Of a stretch of 64,000 nucleotides of DNA, positions 19,041 to 27,774 are shown piece after piece. Every line of letters begins with the position of its first letter. Within the stretch, counting starts at the first letter, position 1. The DNA is taken from NCBI RefSeq assembly GCF_900637665.1, contig NZ_LR134386.1, positions 3,402,501 to 3,466,500 of the forward strand, in the 5' to 3' direction. Under the pieces are notes generated by a model that was given only the letters and a program-made list of their open reading frames with translations, searched no databases and was not told the origin of the DNA. The position numbers and the translations under genes were made by a program. This DNA is from Chryseobacterium nakagawai. Its GTDB lineage: Bacteria > Bacteroidota > Bacteroidia > Flavobacteriales > Weeksellaceae.

Positions 19041-19517
19041 TTAATCTTTTTTCTCTTTATTAGCTTTTACTACTTTATTCAGAGAGAGTTTTAAATCGTT
19101 TACTTCTTTTCTGGTCAGGTAAGAAATCTGGTACTTCAACATAGTGGAACCATTATTCTTACTTGAAACGGTAATGTATAATCTTTTGATAAAGAAAATA
19201 CGAACTACGTCATATTTTATAAGTTTATATTTCGGAAACTCATCGTGAAGAGGTTTGCTTAAAAAAGGAATGATATTCCTATTCTTAAAATGCAGTGCTT
19301 CACCATCACTGTCATATTCAAAAATCTGTCGTCCGTTAAGGTGAAAGATAATCAACAGCATTATGGGAACAATTATCATCAGATAGCTTTCATTGCCTAG
19401 CGTATGAAATCTATATTTATTAACTAAAAATCCTGCAATTCCAAACACGACCATCATCATCAACAGCGTGCTTATAAAGTTATAAAATGATGCTTTACTA
19501 CGGTTACTTAATCTCAT
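19041..19517 (-). CDS. Hypothetical membrane protein between parE and parC
   Basis: 158 aa with two transmembrane helices (about residues 13-32 and 45-62) and a soluble C-terminal part of about 95 residues. No domain is recognised, though the layout resembles PH-like two-helix proteins. It begins 29 bp after parE and ends 8 bp before parC, so it is embedded in the topoisomerase IV operon. Whether it has any role in chromosome segregation is unknown. Confidence 0.75.
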   Translation of the reverse strand: MRLSNRSKASFYNFISTLLMMMVVFGIAGFLVNKYRFHTLGNESYLMIIVPIMLLIIFHLNGRQIFEYDSDGEALHFKNRNIIPFLSKPLHDEFPKYKLIKYDVVRIFFIKRLYITVSSKNNGSTMLKYQISYLTRKEVNDLKLSLNKVVKANKEKKD

Positions 19518-19546
19518 TGTGATTCTTATATGGTGCTCATCAGGTA

Positions 19547-21433
19547 TTAGCTGCTTACTTCATCAAGAATGTGTTTTTTATCAATATCAGAATCGTCTTC
19601 CACCACCAAGTTCTCAAGGATGAAAGTCTGTCTGTCTGGTGTATTTTTTCCCATGTAAAACTCTAGTAGCTGATCTATAGTTTGATCTTTTCCAATTACT
19701 ACCGGTTCTAAACGGATATCTTTTCCGATGAAATGTTTAAATTCATCCGGAGAAATTTCCCCTAACCCTTTAAATCGTGTAATTTCAGGATTTTTCCCAA
19801 GTTCATTCAAGGCTTTTACTCGTTCTGCTTCTGTATAGCAATATCTTGTCTCCTTTTTATTTCTAACCCGGAATAGCGGGGTCTGAAGGATGTAAAGATG
19901 ATTATTTTTAATCAGATCCGGGAAAAATTGCAGGAAGAATGTGATCATTAATAGACGAATGTGCATTCCATCAACATCGGCATCCGTTGCAATAATTACT
20001 TGATTGTATCTCAGGTCCTCCAAACTTTCTTCAATATTCAAAGCAGCCTGAAGAAGGTTAAACTCTTCATTTTCATACACCACTTTCTTCGTTAATCCGT
20101 AGCAGTTCAGAGGTTTTCCTTTTAACGAGAATACCGCCTGTGTTTCTACATCTCTTGATTTGGTGATAGATCCTGATGCAGAATCTCCCTCAGTAATAAA
20201 AATCTGTGAATCTCCTTTTCTCTCAGCTTTCTGATCGTTATAATGCTGCCTGCAGTCACGAAGTTTTTTATTATGCAGAGATACTTTTTTAGCTCTTTCT
20301 CTTGCCAGCTTCTGGATTCCGGAAAGTTCTTTTCTCTCTCTCTCAGAGATCAGAATTTTTCTTTGGATGGCCTCAGCTATTTCAGGATTTTTATGTAGGA
20401 AATTATCTAGTTTACTTTTAAGAAAATCAATAATAAAAGTCCTTACGGTAGGTCCGTTAGGCCCCATATCATTAGATCCCAGCTTTGTTTTGGTCTGGGA
20501 TTCGAAAACCGGTTCTTCTACATTGATGGAAATAGCGGCAATGATTGATTTTCTAATATCGGAAGCATCAAAATTCTTATTGAAAAACTCACGGATGGTT
20601 TTCACATAGGCTTCACGGAAAGCATTAAGGTGAGTACCACCCTGCGTTGTATTCTGTCCGTTAACGAATGAAAAATAAGTTTCCGTTTGTGATTTATCAG
20701 AATGGGTAATTGCCAATTCAATATCCTCCCCTTTTAAATGAACGATCGGATAAAGAGTATCACTTTCCAGTTCTTCCTCTAAAAGGTCTTTCAGACCATT
20801 TTCAGAAAAATAGGTTTCCCCGTTGAATACTATTTTCAATCCTGGATTCAGATAGGCATAATTACGGAGCATTCTTTCGATATACTCTTTTCTGTATTTG
20901 AAATGCAGGAAGATGTCTCCATCCGGAATAAATGAAATTTCGGTTCCGTTTCTGTCCGAAGTTTCTTTTTCATCAAAGTTTTCTTTGATCATCCCTCGGG
21001 AGAATTCCGCCACCTTCATTTTCCCATCACGGAAAGAGCGTACTCTGAAATAATCTGAAAGGGCATTTACAGCTTTTGTACCGACCCCGTTCAGTCCGAC
21101 AGATTTTTTAAATGCCTTACTGTCGTATTTACCTCCGGTATTCATTTTGGAAACGGCATCTACTACCTTTCCCAGCGGAATTCCACGGCCAAAGTCACGA
21201 ATAGTGACCTTTCCGTCATCCAGCTTTATTTCAATTCTTTTACCGGATCTCATCCTGAACTCATCAATGGAGTTATCCAGAATTTCTTTAAGTAAAATGT
21301 AAATACCATCATCAGCAGAGGACCCGTCACCGAGCTTCCCGATGTACATTCCGGGACGCAGACGGATATGTTCCTGCCAATCGAGGGTTCTGATATTATC
21401 TTCCGAGTAGGTTGGATTTATTTCTTGTGACAT
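19547..21433 (-). CDS. parE: DNA topoisomerase IV subunit B (ParE)
   Basis: 628 aa from the ATG at 21433. GHKL ATPase: [18 protein letters not shown] (catalytic Glu and Mg-binding Asn, about 50-54), [20 protein letters not shown]. The TOPRIM domain has [10 protein letters not shown] (about residue 412) and [13 protein letters not shown] frame extension to 21448 would use TTG, but that TTG sits inside the TATGTTTG -7 element, so 21433 is the real start. ParE powers ParC-mediated decatenation. Confidence 0.95.
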   Translation of the reverse strand: MSQEINPTYSEDNIRTLDWQEHIRLRPGMYIGKLGDGSSADDGIYILLKEILDNSIDEFRMRSGKRIEIKLDDGKVTIRDFGRGIPLGKVVDAVSKMNTGGKYDSKAFKKSVGLNGVGTKAVNALSDYFRVRSFRDGKMKVAEFSRGMIKENFDEKETSDRNGTEISFIPDGDIFLHFKYRKEYIERMLRNYAYLNPGLKIVFNGETYFSENGLKDLLEEELESDTLYPIVHLKGEDIELAITHSDKSQTETYFSFVNGQNTTQGGTHLNAFREAYVKTIREFFNKNFDASDIRKSIIAAISINVEEPVFESQTKTKLGSNDMGPNGPTVRTFIIDFLKSKLDNFLHKNPEIAEAIQRKILISERERKELSGIQKLARERAKKVSLHNKKLRDCRQHYNDQKAERKGDSQIFITEGDSASGSITKSRDVETQAVFSLKGKPLNCYGLTKKVVYENEEFNLLQAALNIEESLEDLRYNQVIIATDADVDGMHIRLLMITFFLQFFPDLIKNNHLYILQTPLFRVRNKKETRYCYTEAERVKALNELGKNPEITRFKGLGEISPDEFKHFIGKDIRLEPVVIGKDQTIDQLLEFYMGKNTPDRQTFILENLVVEDDSDIDKKHILDEVSS

Positions 21434-21571
21434 ATATGATTTCAGCAAACATACAAAAGTACGAAATTGTCCAAAATTATCCGAATTTTAATCTTCATTT
21501 TTTTATCAACATTCTTCCTGAAATCAAGATTAACATCACAAAAAAGTAGACTTAATTGAATGAAATATAAA

Positions 21572-21603
21572 AGGGTAAATGTCTGTGTTCCGACACTTAC
21601 CCT
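21572..21603 (-). terminator. Terminator downstream of the DUF2867-like gene
   Basis: Hairpin AGGGTAAATGTC (21572-21583) with GACACTTACCCT (21592-21603), one internal mismatch. On the minus strand it is followed by TTTTATATTT. Confidence 0.65.
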
Positions 21604-21612
21604 CTGAAATTA

Positions 21613-22158
21613 TTATGCCGCACTTTCCAGCTTGCCTATAATATTTTTAAGCATAGCCGGAACAATGAGCTTATGAAACGGCCGTACTGGTAAAAAGTAC
21701 AATACTCCCAGCCAGTTATGGAACTTTACCGTAGTAGAGATTGTTAAAGAATTTTCATCCTGTCCACCTTGGTTCTTATCAAATAAAATAGAAATTCTGA
21801 AATCCAGATGTTTATCATCTTCACCAAGAATAATTTCATTGCTGGTTTTATCAAAAATCTTAAAAATACCGACACGCTCTCCTACCTCACAGGTAAAGCT
21901 ATCAGCATCTTTCTCCGGATCATTTTCTGCACCGGTTTTCAAACCAAATAATCCTACCATCTTATTCCTGATAGCAAACATTTTCTTCCCCCATTTTGGT
22001 CCACTTGTAAAAAAAGCTTTCCCTATTTGTGTAATGTTAAAATTCTGCCCGTTTCCTACCAGTCCACCTTCAAAACTATCTACATAATCAAACTTTTCAT
22101 TTCCTTGAGACAAAATGGATCTTGCCGGAAATTCAATCTTCTTAATTTTCATGATCAT
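21613..22158 (-). CDS. DUF2867 domain-containing protein
   Basis: 181 aa from the ATG at 22158; an ATG at 22152 is equally possible. The frame continues upstream to 22242, but a TACATTTG promoter box lies at 22187-22194, which rules out the longer form. DUF2867 signs: the KKMFAIRNKMVGLFGLKTG region, GEDDKHLDFRISI, and WLGVLYFLPVRPFHKLIVPAML near the C-terminus. Such domains are often fused to SDR-type proteins or stand alone; the role is unknown, possibly lipid or small-molecule binding. Confidence 0.75.
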   Translation of the reverse strand: MIMKIKKIEFPARSILSQGNEKFDYVDSFEGGLVGNGQNFNITQIGKAFFTSGPKWGKKMFAIRNKMVGLFGLKTGAENDPEKDADSFTCEVGERVGIFKIFDKTSNEIILGEDDKHLDFRISILFDKNQGGQDENSLTISTTVKFHNWLGVLYFLPVRPFHKLIVPAMLKNIIGKLESAA

Positions 22159-22186
22159 TGGTTTTAAAAAATTATTTTTAGCATAA

Positions 22187-22194
22187 CAAATGTA
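22187..22194 (-). promoter_or_regulatory. -7 promoter element of the DUF2867 gene
   Basis: TACATTTG on the minus strand, a full TAnnTTTG match, about 29 bp before the ATG at 22158. It decides the start of that gene. Confidence 0.55.
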
Positions 22195-22433
22195 AGCATC
22201 ACCCAGCATATTTAAAAGCAAAAAAAAATATTTTTCAAACAAGTGTTTAAATTGTTTTTGTCGATAAAAGCCTTATAGATTTTGCTGATTACGCAGCTAT
22301 TTAAATGCCACAAATAATGTCAACCTAAAAAAGCAGCTTTTACTGTATTCTAAACATTGATAAGAATAGAAGTATGTAAATGAACAGCGTTTTAAATAAT
22401 TCATTAAATTCGGGATCAACAAAATCTGTTTAT

Positions 22434-23582
22434 ATGATACAACTTCCTTTATCTAAGCTTTCCAATGTAGGAACTACTATTTTCAGCCAAATGACCCAGC
22501 TTGCCAATGAAAATGAAGCGATTAATCTTTCTCAGGGATTTCCTGATTTCATGCCGGATTCCGAGTTATTAAACCATGTAGATCACTTTGTAAAAAAAGG
22601 GTTCAACCAATATGCTCCATTGGGAGGAATGATTGGTTTAAAGGAGGAAATTGCCAGAAAAATAGAAAACAGTCATCAAAGTACCTATCATCCGGATTCA
22701 GAAATTACGGTGACAGCAGGGGGAACTCAAGCTATTTTTACCGCTATTGCTGCTTTTATCAAAAAAGATGATGAAGTGATTATTTTTGAGCCTGCTTACG
22801 ACTGTTATGAACCTACTGTAGAGCTTTTTGGAGGTATTGTAAAACGATTTGAAATGAAAGCTCCTGATTATCAAATCGACTGGGCTACTGTAAAGAGCCT
22901 GGTAAGTGATAAAACCAAAATGATTATCCTCAACAATCCGAATAATCCGTCAGGAAAAATCTTAAAAGAAGAAGATATCAATGCGCTGATTCAATTGGTC
23001 AAAGGGACTTCGATCCTTATTTTAAGCGATGAAGTGTATGAAAATATTGTTTTTGATGGAAAACAGCATTTAAGTATCTGTAAATACCCTGAGCTTAAAG
23101 AAAGAAGTCTTCTTGTAGCCTCATTTGGAAAACTATTTCATGTTACAGGCTGGAAAGTAGGATATTGTGCCGCTCCCAAAGCCTTAACAGATGAGTTCAG
23201 AAAAGTACATCAGTTCAATGTTTTTTGTGTGAACACTCCTATTCAACTTGCTTTAGCGGAGTATATGAAAAACGATGAACATTACCTTCATCTTAATCAA
23301 TTCTTTCAGGAAAAAAGAGATTTCCTAAGACAAGGACTTTCTGGAACGTCCTTCGAGTTGCTAGATTGTGAAGGAACTTATTTCCAGGCAGTAAAATATT
23401 CTAAAATCTCAGATAAAAATGATTTTGATTTTGCCAGTGAATTAACTATTAATCATAAGGTAGCAAGTGTCCCATTTTCATCATTTTACAAAAATAAGCT
23501 GAATGAAAATGTAATCAGGTTATGTTTTGCAAAGAAACAGGAAACATTAGAAAGAGCACTAGAAAATCTTTCAAAAGTATAA
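22434..23582 (+). CDS. PLP-dependent aminotransferase, methionine/kynurenine aminotransferase type
   Basis: 382 aa from the ATG at 22434 (MIQLPLSKLSNVG), the start conserved in the family; an upstream in-frame ATG at 22380 adds 18 unlikely residues. Fold type I aminotransferase: NLSQGFPDF, the VTAGGTQAIFTAI cofactor region, NNPNNPSGK, and the PLP lysine in SFGKLFHVTGWKVGYC. Closest in style to YbdL/MetC-type methionine aminotransferase, which recycles methionine from its keto acid. Substrate specificity is inferred from family resemblance only. Confidence 0.88.
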   Translation: MIQLPLSKLSNVGTTIFSQMTQLANENEAINLSQGFPDFMPDSELLNHVDHFVKKGFNQYAPLGGMIGLKEEIARKIENSHQSTYHPDSEITVTAGGTQAIFTAIAAFIKKDDEVIIFEPAYDCYEPTVELFGGIVKRFEMKAPDYQIDWATVKSLVSDKTKMIILNNPNNPSGKILKEEDINALIQLVKGTSILILSDEVYENIVFDGKQHLSICKYPELKERSLLVASFGKLFHVTGWKVGYCAAPKALTDEFRKVHQFNVFCVNTPIQLALAEYMKNDEHYLHLNQFFQEKRDFLRQGLSGTSFELLDCEGTYFQAVKYSKISDKNDFDFASELTINHKVASVPFSSFYKNKLNENVIRLCFAKKQETLERALENLSKV

Positions 23583-23737
23583 TTATTGTAAGATGTATTA
23601 GAAGTATTTTTAACCTGACATCAGGGAACTTATTTATTTCCAGAAACACACAATACAATATATTTTTTCTTCAATAGGTGATTTACTGTTAAAACTTTTC
23701 TTATATTCGTGTAACTAACTTACTAAAAATCAGAATC

Positions 23738-23908
23738 ATGAAAAGCAAAACCGTATCAAAAGCAAAGAAACTGAATAAAAAAGAGCTGCAAACCATCCAT
23801 GGAGGACTCTTGATGTGTCTGGATCCTTCATTACGATGCAGACAGTATCATCCTAAATGCGCGGAAGATCAATGTAAACCAGATCAACCCCAGGAGCCTT
23901 GGAATTAA
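23738..23908 (+). CDS. Cys-rich double-glycine leader peptide 1 (bacteriocin-like)
   Basis: 56 aa. The leader ends KKLNKKELQTIHGG (residues 10-23), the double-glycine type cleaved by C39-peptidase ABC exporters. The core has four cysteines spaced C-x6-C-x6-C-x4-C with the AEDQC ending shared by its relatives. The family is called bacteriocin-like from its leader; activity is unknown. It is the first gene of cluster 1, preceded by TATATTCG and a block (GTAACTAACTTACTAAAAAT) shared with other loci of this family. Confidence 0.8.
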   Translation: MKSKTVSKAKKLNKKELQTIHGGLLMCLDPSLRCRQYHPKCAEDQCKPDQPQEPWN

Positions 23909-23938
23909 TTCTACAACAATAATCAAAATATCACTATT

Positions 23939-24133
23939 ATGAAAAAACAAACTTCTCTACAAGCAAAAAAGCTTACTAAAAAGGAATTAAAAACCATTGC
24001 AGGAGGTCTACTGGACTGTATGCCTGCTCAGGAAATCTGCCTTCCTCATATGGAGCCGTGCCATTCCAATGTTGACGAGAATGGCTGTGCCATGATTTCT
24101 CCTTATTGTGGACAAAAAATATGCAGACCTTAA
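23939..24133 (+). CDS. Cys-rich double-glycine leader peptide 2 (six-Cys type)
   Basis: 64 aa. Leader AKKLTKKELKTIAGG, then a core with six cysteines ending CGQKICRP. The core matches the 26726 peptide in the second cluster (LLxCM..., EPC, NGC, ISPxCGQK, CRP), so this is a distinct subfamily present once in each cluster. It follows peptide 1 by 30 bp and is probably cotranscribed. Confidence 0.82.
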   Translation: MKKQTSLQAKKLTKKELKTIAGGLLDCMPAQEICLPHMEPCHSNVDENGCAMISPYCGQKICRP

Positions 24134-24161
24134 TAACCATCAATTTATTACAATCTAAACT

Positions 24162-24317
24162 ATGAAAAACAACATTCAGCTCAACGGAAGAAAATTGAAC
24201 AAAAAACAATTGAGTACCCTCAAAGGAGGTCTAAGAATTTGCAGACCGGAAGGTTTTACAGAGTGTAAGCAATATGGAACATTCTGCGCTGAACAGGAAT
24301 GCAAAGCCCCTCTTTAA
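24162..24317 (+). CDS. Cys-rich double-glycine leader peptide 3
   Basis: 51 aa. Leader RKLNKKQLSTLKGG followed by a four-Cys core, C-x7-C-x6-C-x4-C, ending CAEQECKAPL. It begins 28 bp after peptide 2; a terminator follows, closing the first transcript of cluster 1. Confidence 0.8.
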   Translation: MKNNIQLNGRKLNKKQLSTLKGGLRICRPEGFTECKQYGTFCAEQECKAPL

Positions 24318-24348
24318 ATCTAGATTTATAAAGCTCTTTATTATATTT

Positions 24349-24383
24349 AAAAAGTCTATTTCTTTCTGAGATAGACTTTTTTT
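24349..24383 (+). terminator. Terminator after peptide 3
   Basis: Stem AAAGTCTAT (24351-24359) with ATAGACTTT (24371-24379), 11-nt loop, T7 tail. Confidence 0.75.
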
Positions 24384-24519
24384 GCATGTTAGTATTTCCC
24401 TACAATACAACAACTGCAATAATTTGAAAAAATCACAAAATTCATTTTTTCTCCATTACGGGATTTATAATTAATGTTTTCCGTATATTCGTTGCATGTA
24501 ACTCTCTAAATATCAAACC

Positions 24520-24693
24520 ATGAACAATCAAAATTTAAACAAAGGAAAGAAATTAGCCAAGAAAGAGCTGAAAATGATTACAGGAGGAGGAGAAGTAAGA
24601 TGTAAAATCTACGGAGACTATTGTTATTATCATGGGCCAGGATGCAAGGAACAAGAATGTCAACCTCCCATTCCTGTTGATCCGATTGACTAG
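24520..24693 (+). CDS. Cys-rich double-glycine leader peptide 4
   Basis: 57 aa. Leader KKLAKKELKMITGGG, core with four Cys (C-x6-C-x6-C-x4-C) and the KEQEC ending, then a Pro-rich tail. It has its own TATATTCG promoter-like box near 24485 and the GTAACT...CTAAA block, so it is a separate transcript. It was too short to appear among longer frames. Confidence 0.78.
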   Translation: MNNQNLNKGKKLAKKELKMITGGGEVRCKIYGDYCYYHGPGCKEQECQPPIPVDPID

Positions 24694-24707
24694 TAGTCTA
24701 AAAAAAT

Positions 24708-24736
24708 AAAAACCGGTATGCATGACCGGTTTTTTA
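24708..24736 (+). terminator. Terminator after peptide 4
   Basis: 10-bp stem AAAAACCGGT (24708-24717) with ACCGGTTTTT (24725-24734), loop ATGCATG, T tail. It may also serve the convergent SDR gene. Confidence 0.8.
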
Positions 24737-24790
24737 TTTGTCTTGTTTGAAAAATTCAGAGAAGTGAATAGGTAATCATTTTTTTCTTTA

Positions 24791-25555
24791 TTAAAGAAAC
24801 ATTCCTCCTGAAGCTTCAATTCTTTGTCCATTGATCCAGCCAGCATCATCGGTACAAAGAAAAGCCACTACTCCACCAATATCATCAGGAAGTCCTACTC
24901 TGCCTAAAGCAGTAGAACCCGCTACCATATCATTGATTTCTTTATTGTCTCTTACTCTTCCGCCTCCGAAATCAGTTTCAATAGCTCCCGGAGCGATTAC
25001 ATTAGCCTTTATTTTTCTGGATCCCAATTCTTTGGCCATATATTTAGTCAGCATTTCCACTCCTGCTTTTATAGAGCCATAGACTGATGAGCCGGGTGTT
25101 GCAAATCTTGCCAGTCCTGAAGAGATATTAATAATCCCACCACCATCATTGATGAATGGCAATAATTTTTGAGTTAAGAAAAATACTCCTTTGAAATGAA
25201 TATCCAGCATATCATCCATCTGCTCTTCCGTAACCTCTGTAATCGGAGCATATAAAGCTGTTCCTGCATTATTGACAAGATAATCAATATGGGAATTTCC
25301 CGTAGCCTCTTTTAAGTGGTCAGTCACTTCTTTCACAAATGCCTCAAAGCTTTTACGGTCTTTTGTATCCAGCTGAAATGCGGCTCCCTTTCTACCCAAA
25401 GCTTTTATTTCATTAACTACAGCTTCTGCTTCTTCTTTATTGCTTCTATACGTAATGATAACATCCAGTCCTTTTTGGGCAATTTTAAGGGCTGAATTTT
25501 TACCTAAGCCACGACTTCCCCCGGTTACCAATGCTATTTTTGTTTTTGCTTCCAT
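24791..25555 (-). CDS. SDR family oxidoreductase
   Basis: 254 aa classical SDR. TGGSRGLGKNSA cofactor loop (about 11-22), NNAG (about 94-97), Ser in INISSGLARF, YGSIKAG catalytic Tyr/Lys (about 159-163) and the C-terminal GWINGQRIEASGGM. This resembles the FabG-like/glucose dehydrogenase-like group. It lies 87 bp downstream of an AraC regulator on the same strand, which probably controls it. The pair is inserted between the two peptide clusters and looks unrelated to them. Confidence 0.92.
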   Translation of the reverse strand: MEAKTKIALVTGGSRGLGKNSALKIAQKGLDVIITYRSNKEEAEAVVNEIKALGRKGAAFQLDTKDRKSFEAFVKEVTDHLKEATGNSHIDYLVNNAGTALYAPITEVTEEQMDDMLDIHFKGVFFLTQKLLPFINDGGGIINISSGLARFATPGSSVYGSIKAGVEMLTKYMAKELGSRKIKANVIAPGAIETDFGGGRVRDNKEINDMVAGSTALGRVGLPDDIGGVVAFLCTDDAGWINGQRIEASGGMFL

Positions 25556-25642
25556 ATTTTTGGTTGTTTTAGTGATACAAAGTTGGAATATTTACATCAG
25601 AAAGAGTTTACCTGAATCAATCCGAAATTTGCAAAATTCAAA

Positions 25643-26590
25643 TCATGAACGAAATTCTAAAGGAGTATATGACGTTTTTCTTTTAAAAAAGTTTGAAAAA
25701 TGAGCTATTTCTTCAAAACCAAGCGTGTAAGAAATTTCAGATACATTCCATTGGGTTTGTCTTAATAGGATTTTTGCCTCCTGAATGATACGGTCACCGA
25801 TAAATTCTGTAGTCGTTTTTCCGGTGCTTTCTTTTAGTCTTTTATTGAGATAATTAACGTGTACAGACAATCTTTCAGCATAGTCGTTGGCTGCTCTCAA
25901 CTGTAACCGCTGTTCTCTTGATTCAATAGGAAACTGTCTTTCTAATAATTCTATAAATAAAGATACAACTCTCATAGAAGCATCTTTTGAAACTGAAATT
26001 TTTGTAGCAGGCTGTAGCTTTTGACCATAATGAATAAGCTCCCAAACGTAATTCCTAATCAGATCATATTTAAATAGATAATCTGAATCAATTTCCTTTT
26101 TTATTTTTTTAAAAAGAATTTCTATTTCATCAGCCAATTCATCCTCAATTTCAAATATAGGCACCGCTCCCGGTTGAAAAATTGGCAGACTTTCCAAGGA
26201 ATTATAAGAAGCTTCTTTCATGAAAAAATCTTCAGTAAATACACAAAAACTTCCAGATTGCTGCCCATCTTCAGGAATCCAATGATAAGGAACTTTAGGA
26301 GTAGCAAACAGCAGCGCATTTTTTTCTATTGCAATGATCTTATCGGCATACTCAGCTCTGTTTTTTCCTCTAATCAAACTGATTTTGTAATATTTCCGTC
26401 TGTTATAAGGCATTTCGGAAGTACTTCTTACTTTTTCAAGGGTTTGAGCGATATCGAATACATTAAAATGTCCAATATCTTTATGGAGGCCTTTAGGAAA
26501 AATATCCTCAAGGCTTTTCCCCAGTTTGGCAGTCATTTCTCTATAAAAATCTTCTAACGAAGAGTGAGCTATTGTCTCCATAATCAACAA
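25643..26590 (-). CDS. AraC-family transcriptional regulator
   Basis: 315 aa (an ATG at 26581 is an alternative start). The N-terminal cupin-like sensing half (about 30-170) is followed by a C-terminal double HTH (about 215-315: LSVHVNYLNKRLKESTGKTTTEF, EISYTLGFEEIAHFSNFFKRKTSYTPLEFR). Typical soluble AraC regulator of Flavobacteriia. It probably regulates the SDR gene that follows. Confidence 0.9.
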   Translation of the reverse strand: MLIMETIAHSSLEDFYREMTAKLGKSLEDIFPKGLHKDIGHFNVFDIAQTLEKVRSTSEMPYNRRKYYKISLIRGKNRAEYADKIIAIEKNALLFATPKVPYHWIPEDGQQSGSFCVFTEDFFMKEASYNSLESLPIFQPGAVPIFEIEDELADEIEILFKKIKKEIDSDYLFKYDLIRNYVWELIHYGQKLQPATKISVSKDASMRVVSLFIELLERQFPIESREQRLQLRAANDYAERLSVHVNYLNKRLKESTGKTTTEFIGDRIIQEAKILLRQTQWNVSEISYTLGFEEIAHFSNFFKRKTSYTPLEFRS

Positions 26591-26725
26591 GTTGTAAAAT
26601 TCAAATATACAAAGTTGATTTTTAATAAAAACAAAATATTTATTACATTTTTTCTACAGAAAGTGATATATGAATAAATATTTTCACTACATTAGTATGT
26701 AACTAACTCACTAAAAATCAAAACA

Positions 26726-26932
26726 ATGAAAAATCAAATTTCACAATTCGGGAAAAAGCTGAATAAGAAAGAACTTACCACGATTAGAGGAGGGCTTCTT
26801 AATTGTATGGAACCAATACTTTGTCCAACTCCATATGAACCTTGTGAGTCACCATATCCCAATGGCTGTACCATTATTTCACCTGTCTGCGGGCAAAAAG
26901 AATGCAGACCAGCACCCATCACTATAGAGTAA
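26726..26932 (+). CDS. Cys-rich double-glycine leader peptide 5 (six-Cys type)
   Basis: 68 aa. Leader GKKLNKKELTTIRGG, six-Cys core (NCMEPILCP, EPCE, NGC, ISPVCGQKECRP) closely similar to peptide 2 at 23939. First gene of cluster 2; its upstream block GTAACTAACTCACTAAAAATC is nearly that of cluster 1, which indicates a duplicated promoter plus gene. Confidence 0.82.
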   Translation: MKNQISQFGKKLNKKELTTIRGGLLNCMEPILCPTPYEPCESPYPNGCTIISPVCGQKECRPAPITIE

Positions 26933-26958
26933 TCATCAAACTTCTTAAAATTAATACT

Positions 26959-27117
26959 ATGAATAACGGAAAAAAACTGAACAAAAAGGAATTAAAATCC
27001 ATCAAAGGTGGATTACAGATGTGTCTTGATCCAGAAACGGGACGTTGCATCGCTACCGGAATACGATGCGCAGAAAGAGAGTGCAGATATGCACCTGAAC
27101 CTCCTTTTCCTTTTTAA
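26959..27117 (+). CDS. Cys-rich double-glycine leader peptide 6
   Basis: 52 aa from the ATG at 26959; a longer frame from 26902 would overlap peptide 5. Leader GKKLNKKELKSIKGG, core C-x7-C-x6-C-x4-C with DPETGRC and CAERECRY, ending PEPPFPF. Very similar to the peptide at 27531. Confidence 0.8.
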   Translation: MNNGKKLNKKELKSIKGGLQMCLDPETGRCIATGIRCAERECRYAPEPPFPF

Positions 27118-27150
27118 AAGATAATAATCTAACATTTAAAAATCATAATC

Positions 27151-27312
27151 ATGAAAAGTCAAAACTTAAACAACGGGAAAAAACTCAACAAAAGAGAATT
27201 AAGAAGTATTACAGGAGGATTAAGGCAATGTATAGACCCTATGACTGGTCAATGCAGAGCTTTTGGTCTGGGATGCGCAGAACCACAATGCAGACCTATA
27301 TTGGAACCATAG
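27151..27312 (+). CDS. Cys-rich double-glycine leader peptide 7
   Basis: 53 aa. Leader GKKLNKRELRSITGG, core C-x7-C-x6-C-x4-C (DPMTGQC, CAEPQCRP). It lies 33 bp after peptide 6 in the same run of genes. Confidence 0.8.
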   Translation: MKSQNLNNGKKLNKRELRSITGGLRQCIDPMTGQCRAFGLGCAEPQCRPILEP

Positions 27313-27335
27313 GAACATATATCCTTAAGAAAACT

Positions 27336-27499
27336 ATGGAAAACCCAACCTCAAACAATCCTAAAAACTAAGTAAAAGGGAATTACGAGTGATCATGGGA
27401 GGATTAATGGGATGTATTGCCCTATTTACCGGCCAATGCAAAACAGCAAGTAAAAGCTGTGGAGAAAGAGAATGCAGACCTAATCCAATTGTTCCTTAG
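27336..27499 (+). pseudogene. Double-glycine leader peptide 8, frameshifted in the leader
   Basis: The ATG at 27336 opens a frame that stops after 11 codons (...NNPKN-stop). One base lower in frame the rest of a normal family member is intact: KLSKRELRVIMGG, then core C-x7-C-x6-C-x4-C with FTGQC and CGERECRP, ending at the TAG 27497-27499. The shift lies in a run of five A (TAAAAACTAAG) where six would restore the frame. It may be a recent mutation, a sequencing error in the homopolymer, or a -1 slippage site; the core has no other damage. Confidence 0.75.
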
Positions 27500-27530
27500 T
27501 TTCATTAACGATTCACACAATTCAATGACT

Positions 27531-27686
27531 ATGAATAAAGGAAAGAAATTAGATAAGAAAGTATTAAAAACCATTATCGGCGGATCATACTCTTGTATAG
27601 ATTATAAAACCGGCCGGTGTATGATAACAGGAACAGGATGCACAGAAAGGGAGTGCTGGTATGTACCTGAACCACCATTTGACTAA
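27531..27686 (+). CDS. Cys-rich double-glycine leader peptide 9
   Basis: 51 aa from the ATG at 27531 (an ATG at 27525 adds two residues). Leader GKKLDKKVLKTIIGG, core C-x7-C-x6-C-x4-C (KTGRC, CTERECWY), ending PEPPFD like peptide 6. Last gene of cluster 2; a longer frame upstream runs through the frameshifted peptide 8 and is not real. Confidence 0.8.
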   Translation: MNKGKKLDKKVLKTIIGGSYSCIDYKTGRCMITGTGCTERECWYVPEPPFD

Positions 27687-27715
27687 ACATCAACCTTTTG
27701 TTATTTTTATAATTT

Positions 27716-27748
27716 GAGCACTTTCACTTGTTGGAAAGTGCTTTTGTT
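27716..27748 (+). terminator. Terminator after peptide cluster 2
   Basis: Stem GCACTTTC (27718-27725) with GAAAGTGC (27734-27741), then TTTTGTTTTT. Confidence 0.8.
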
Positions 27749-27774
27749 TTTAATAAATGAAATATCAGATTATT

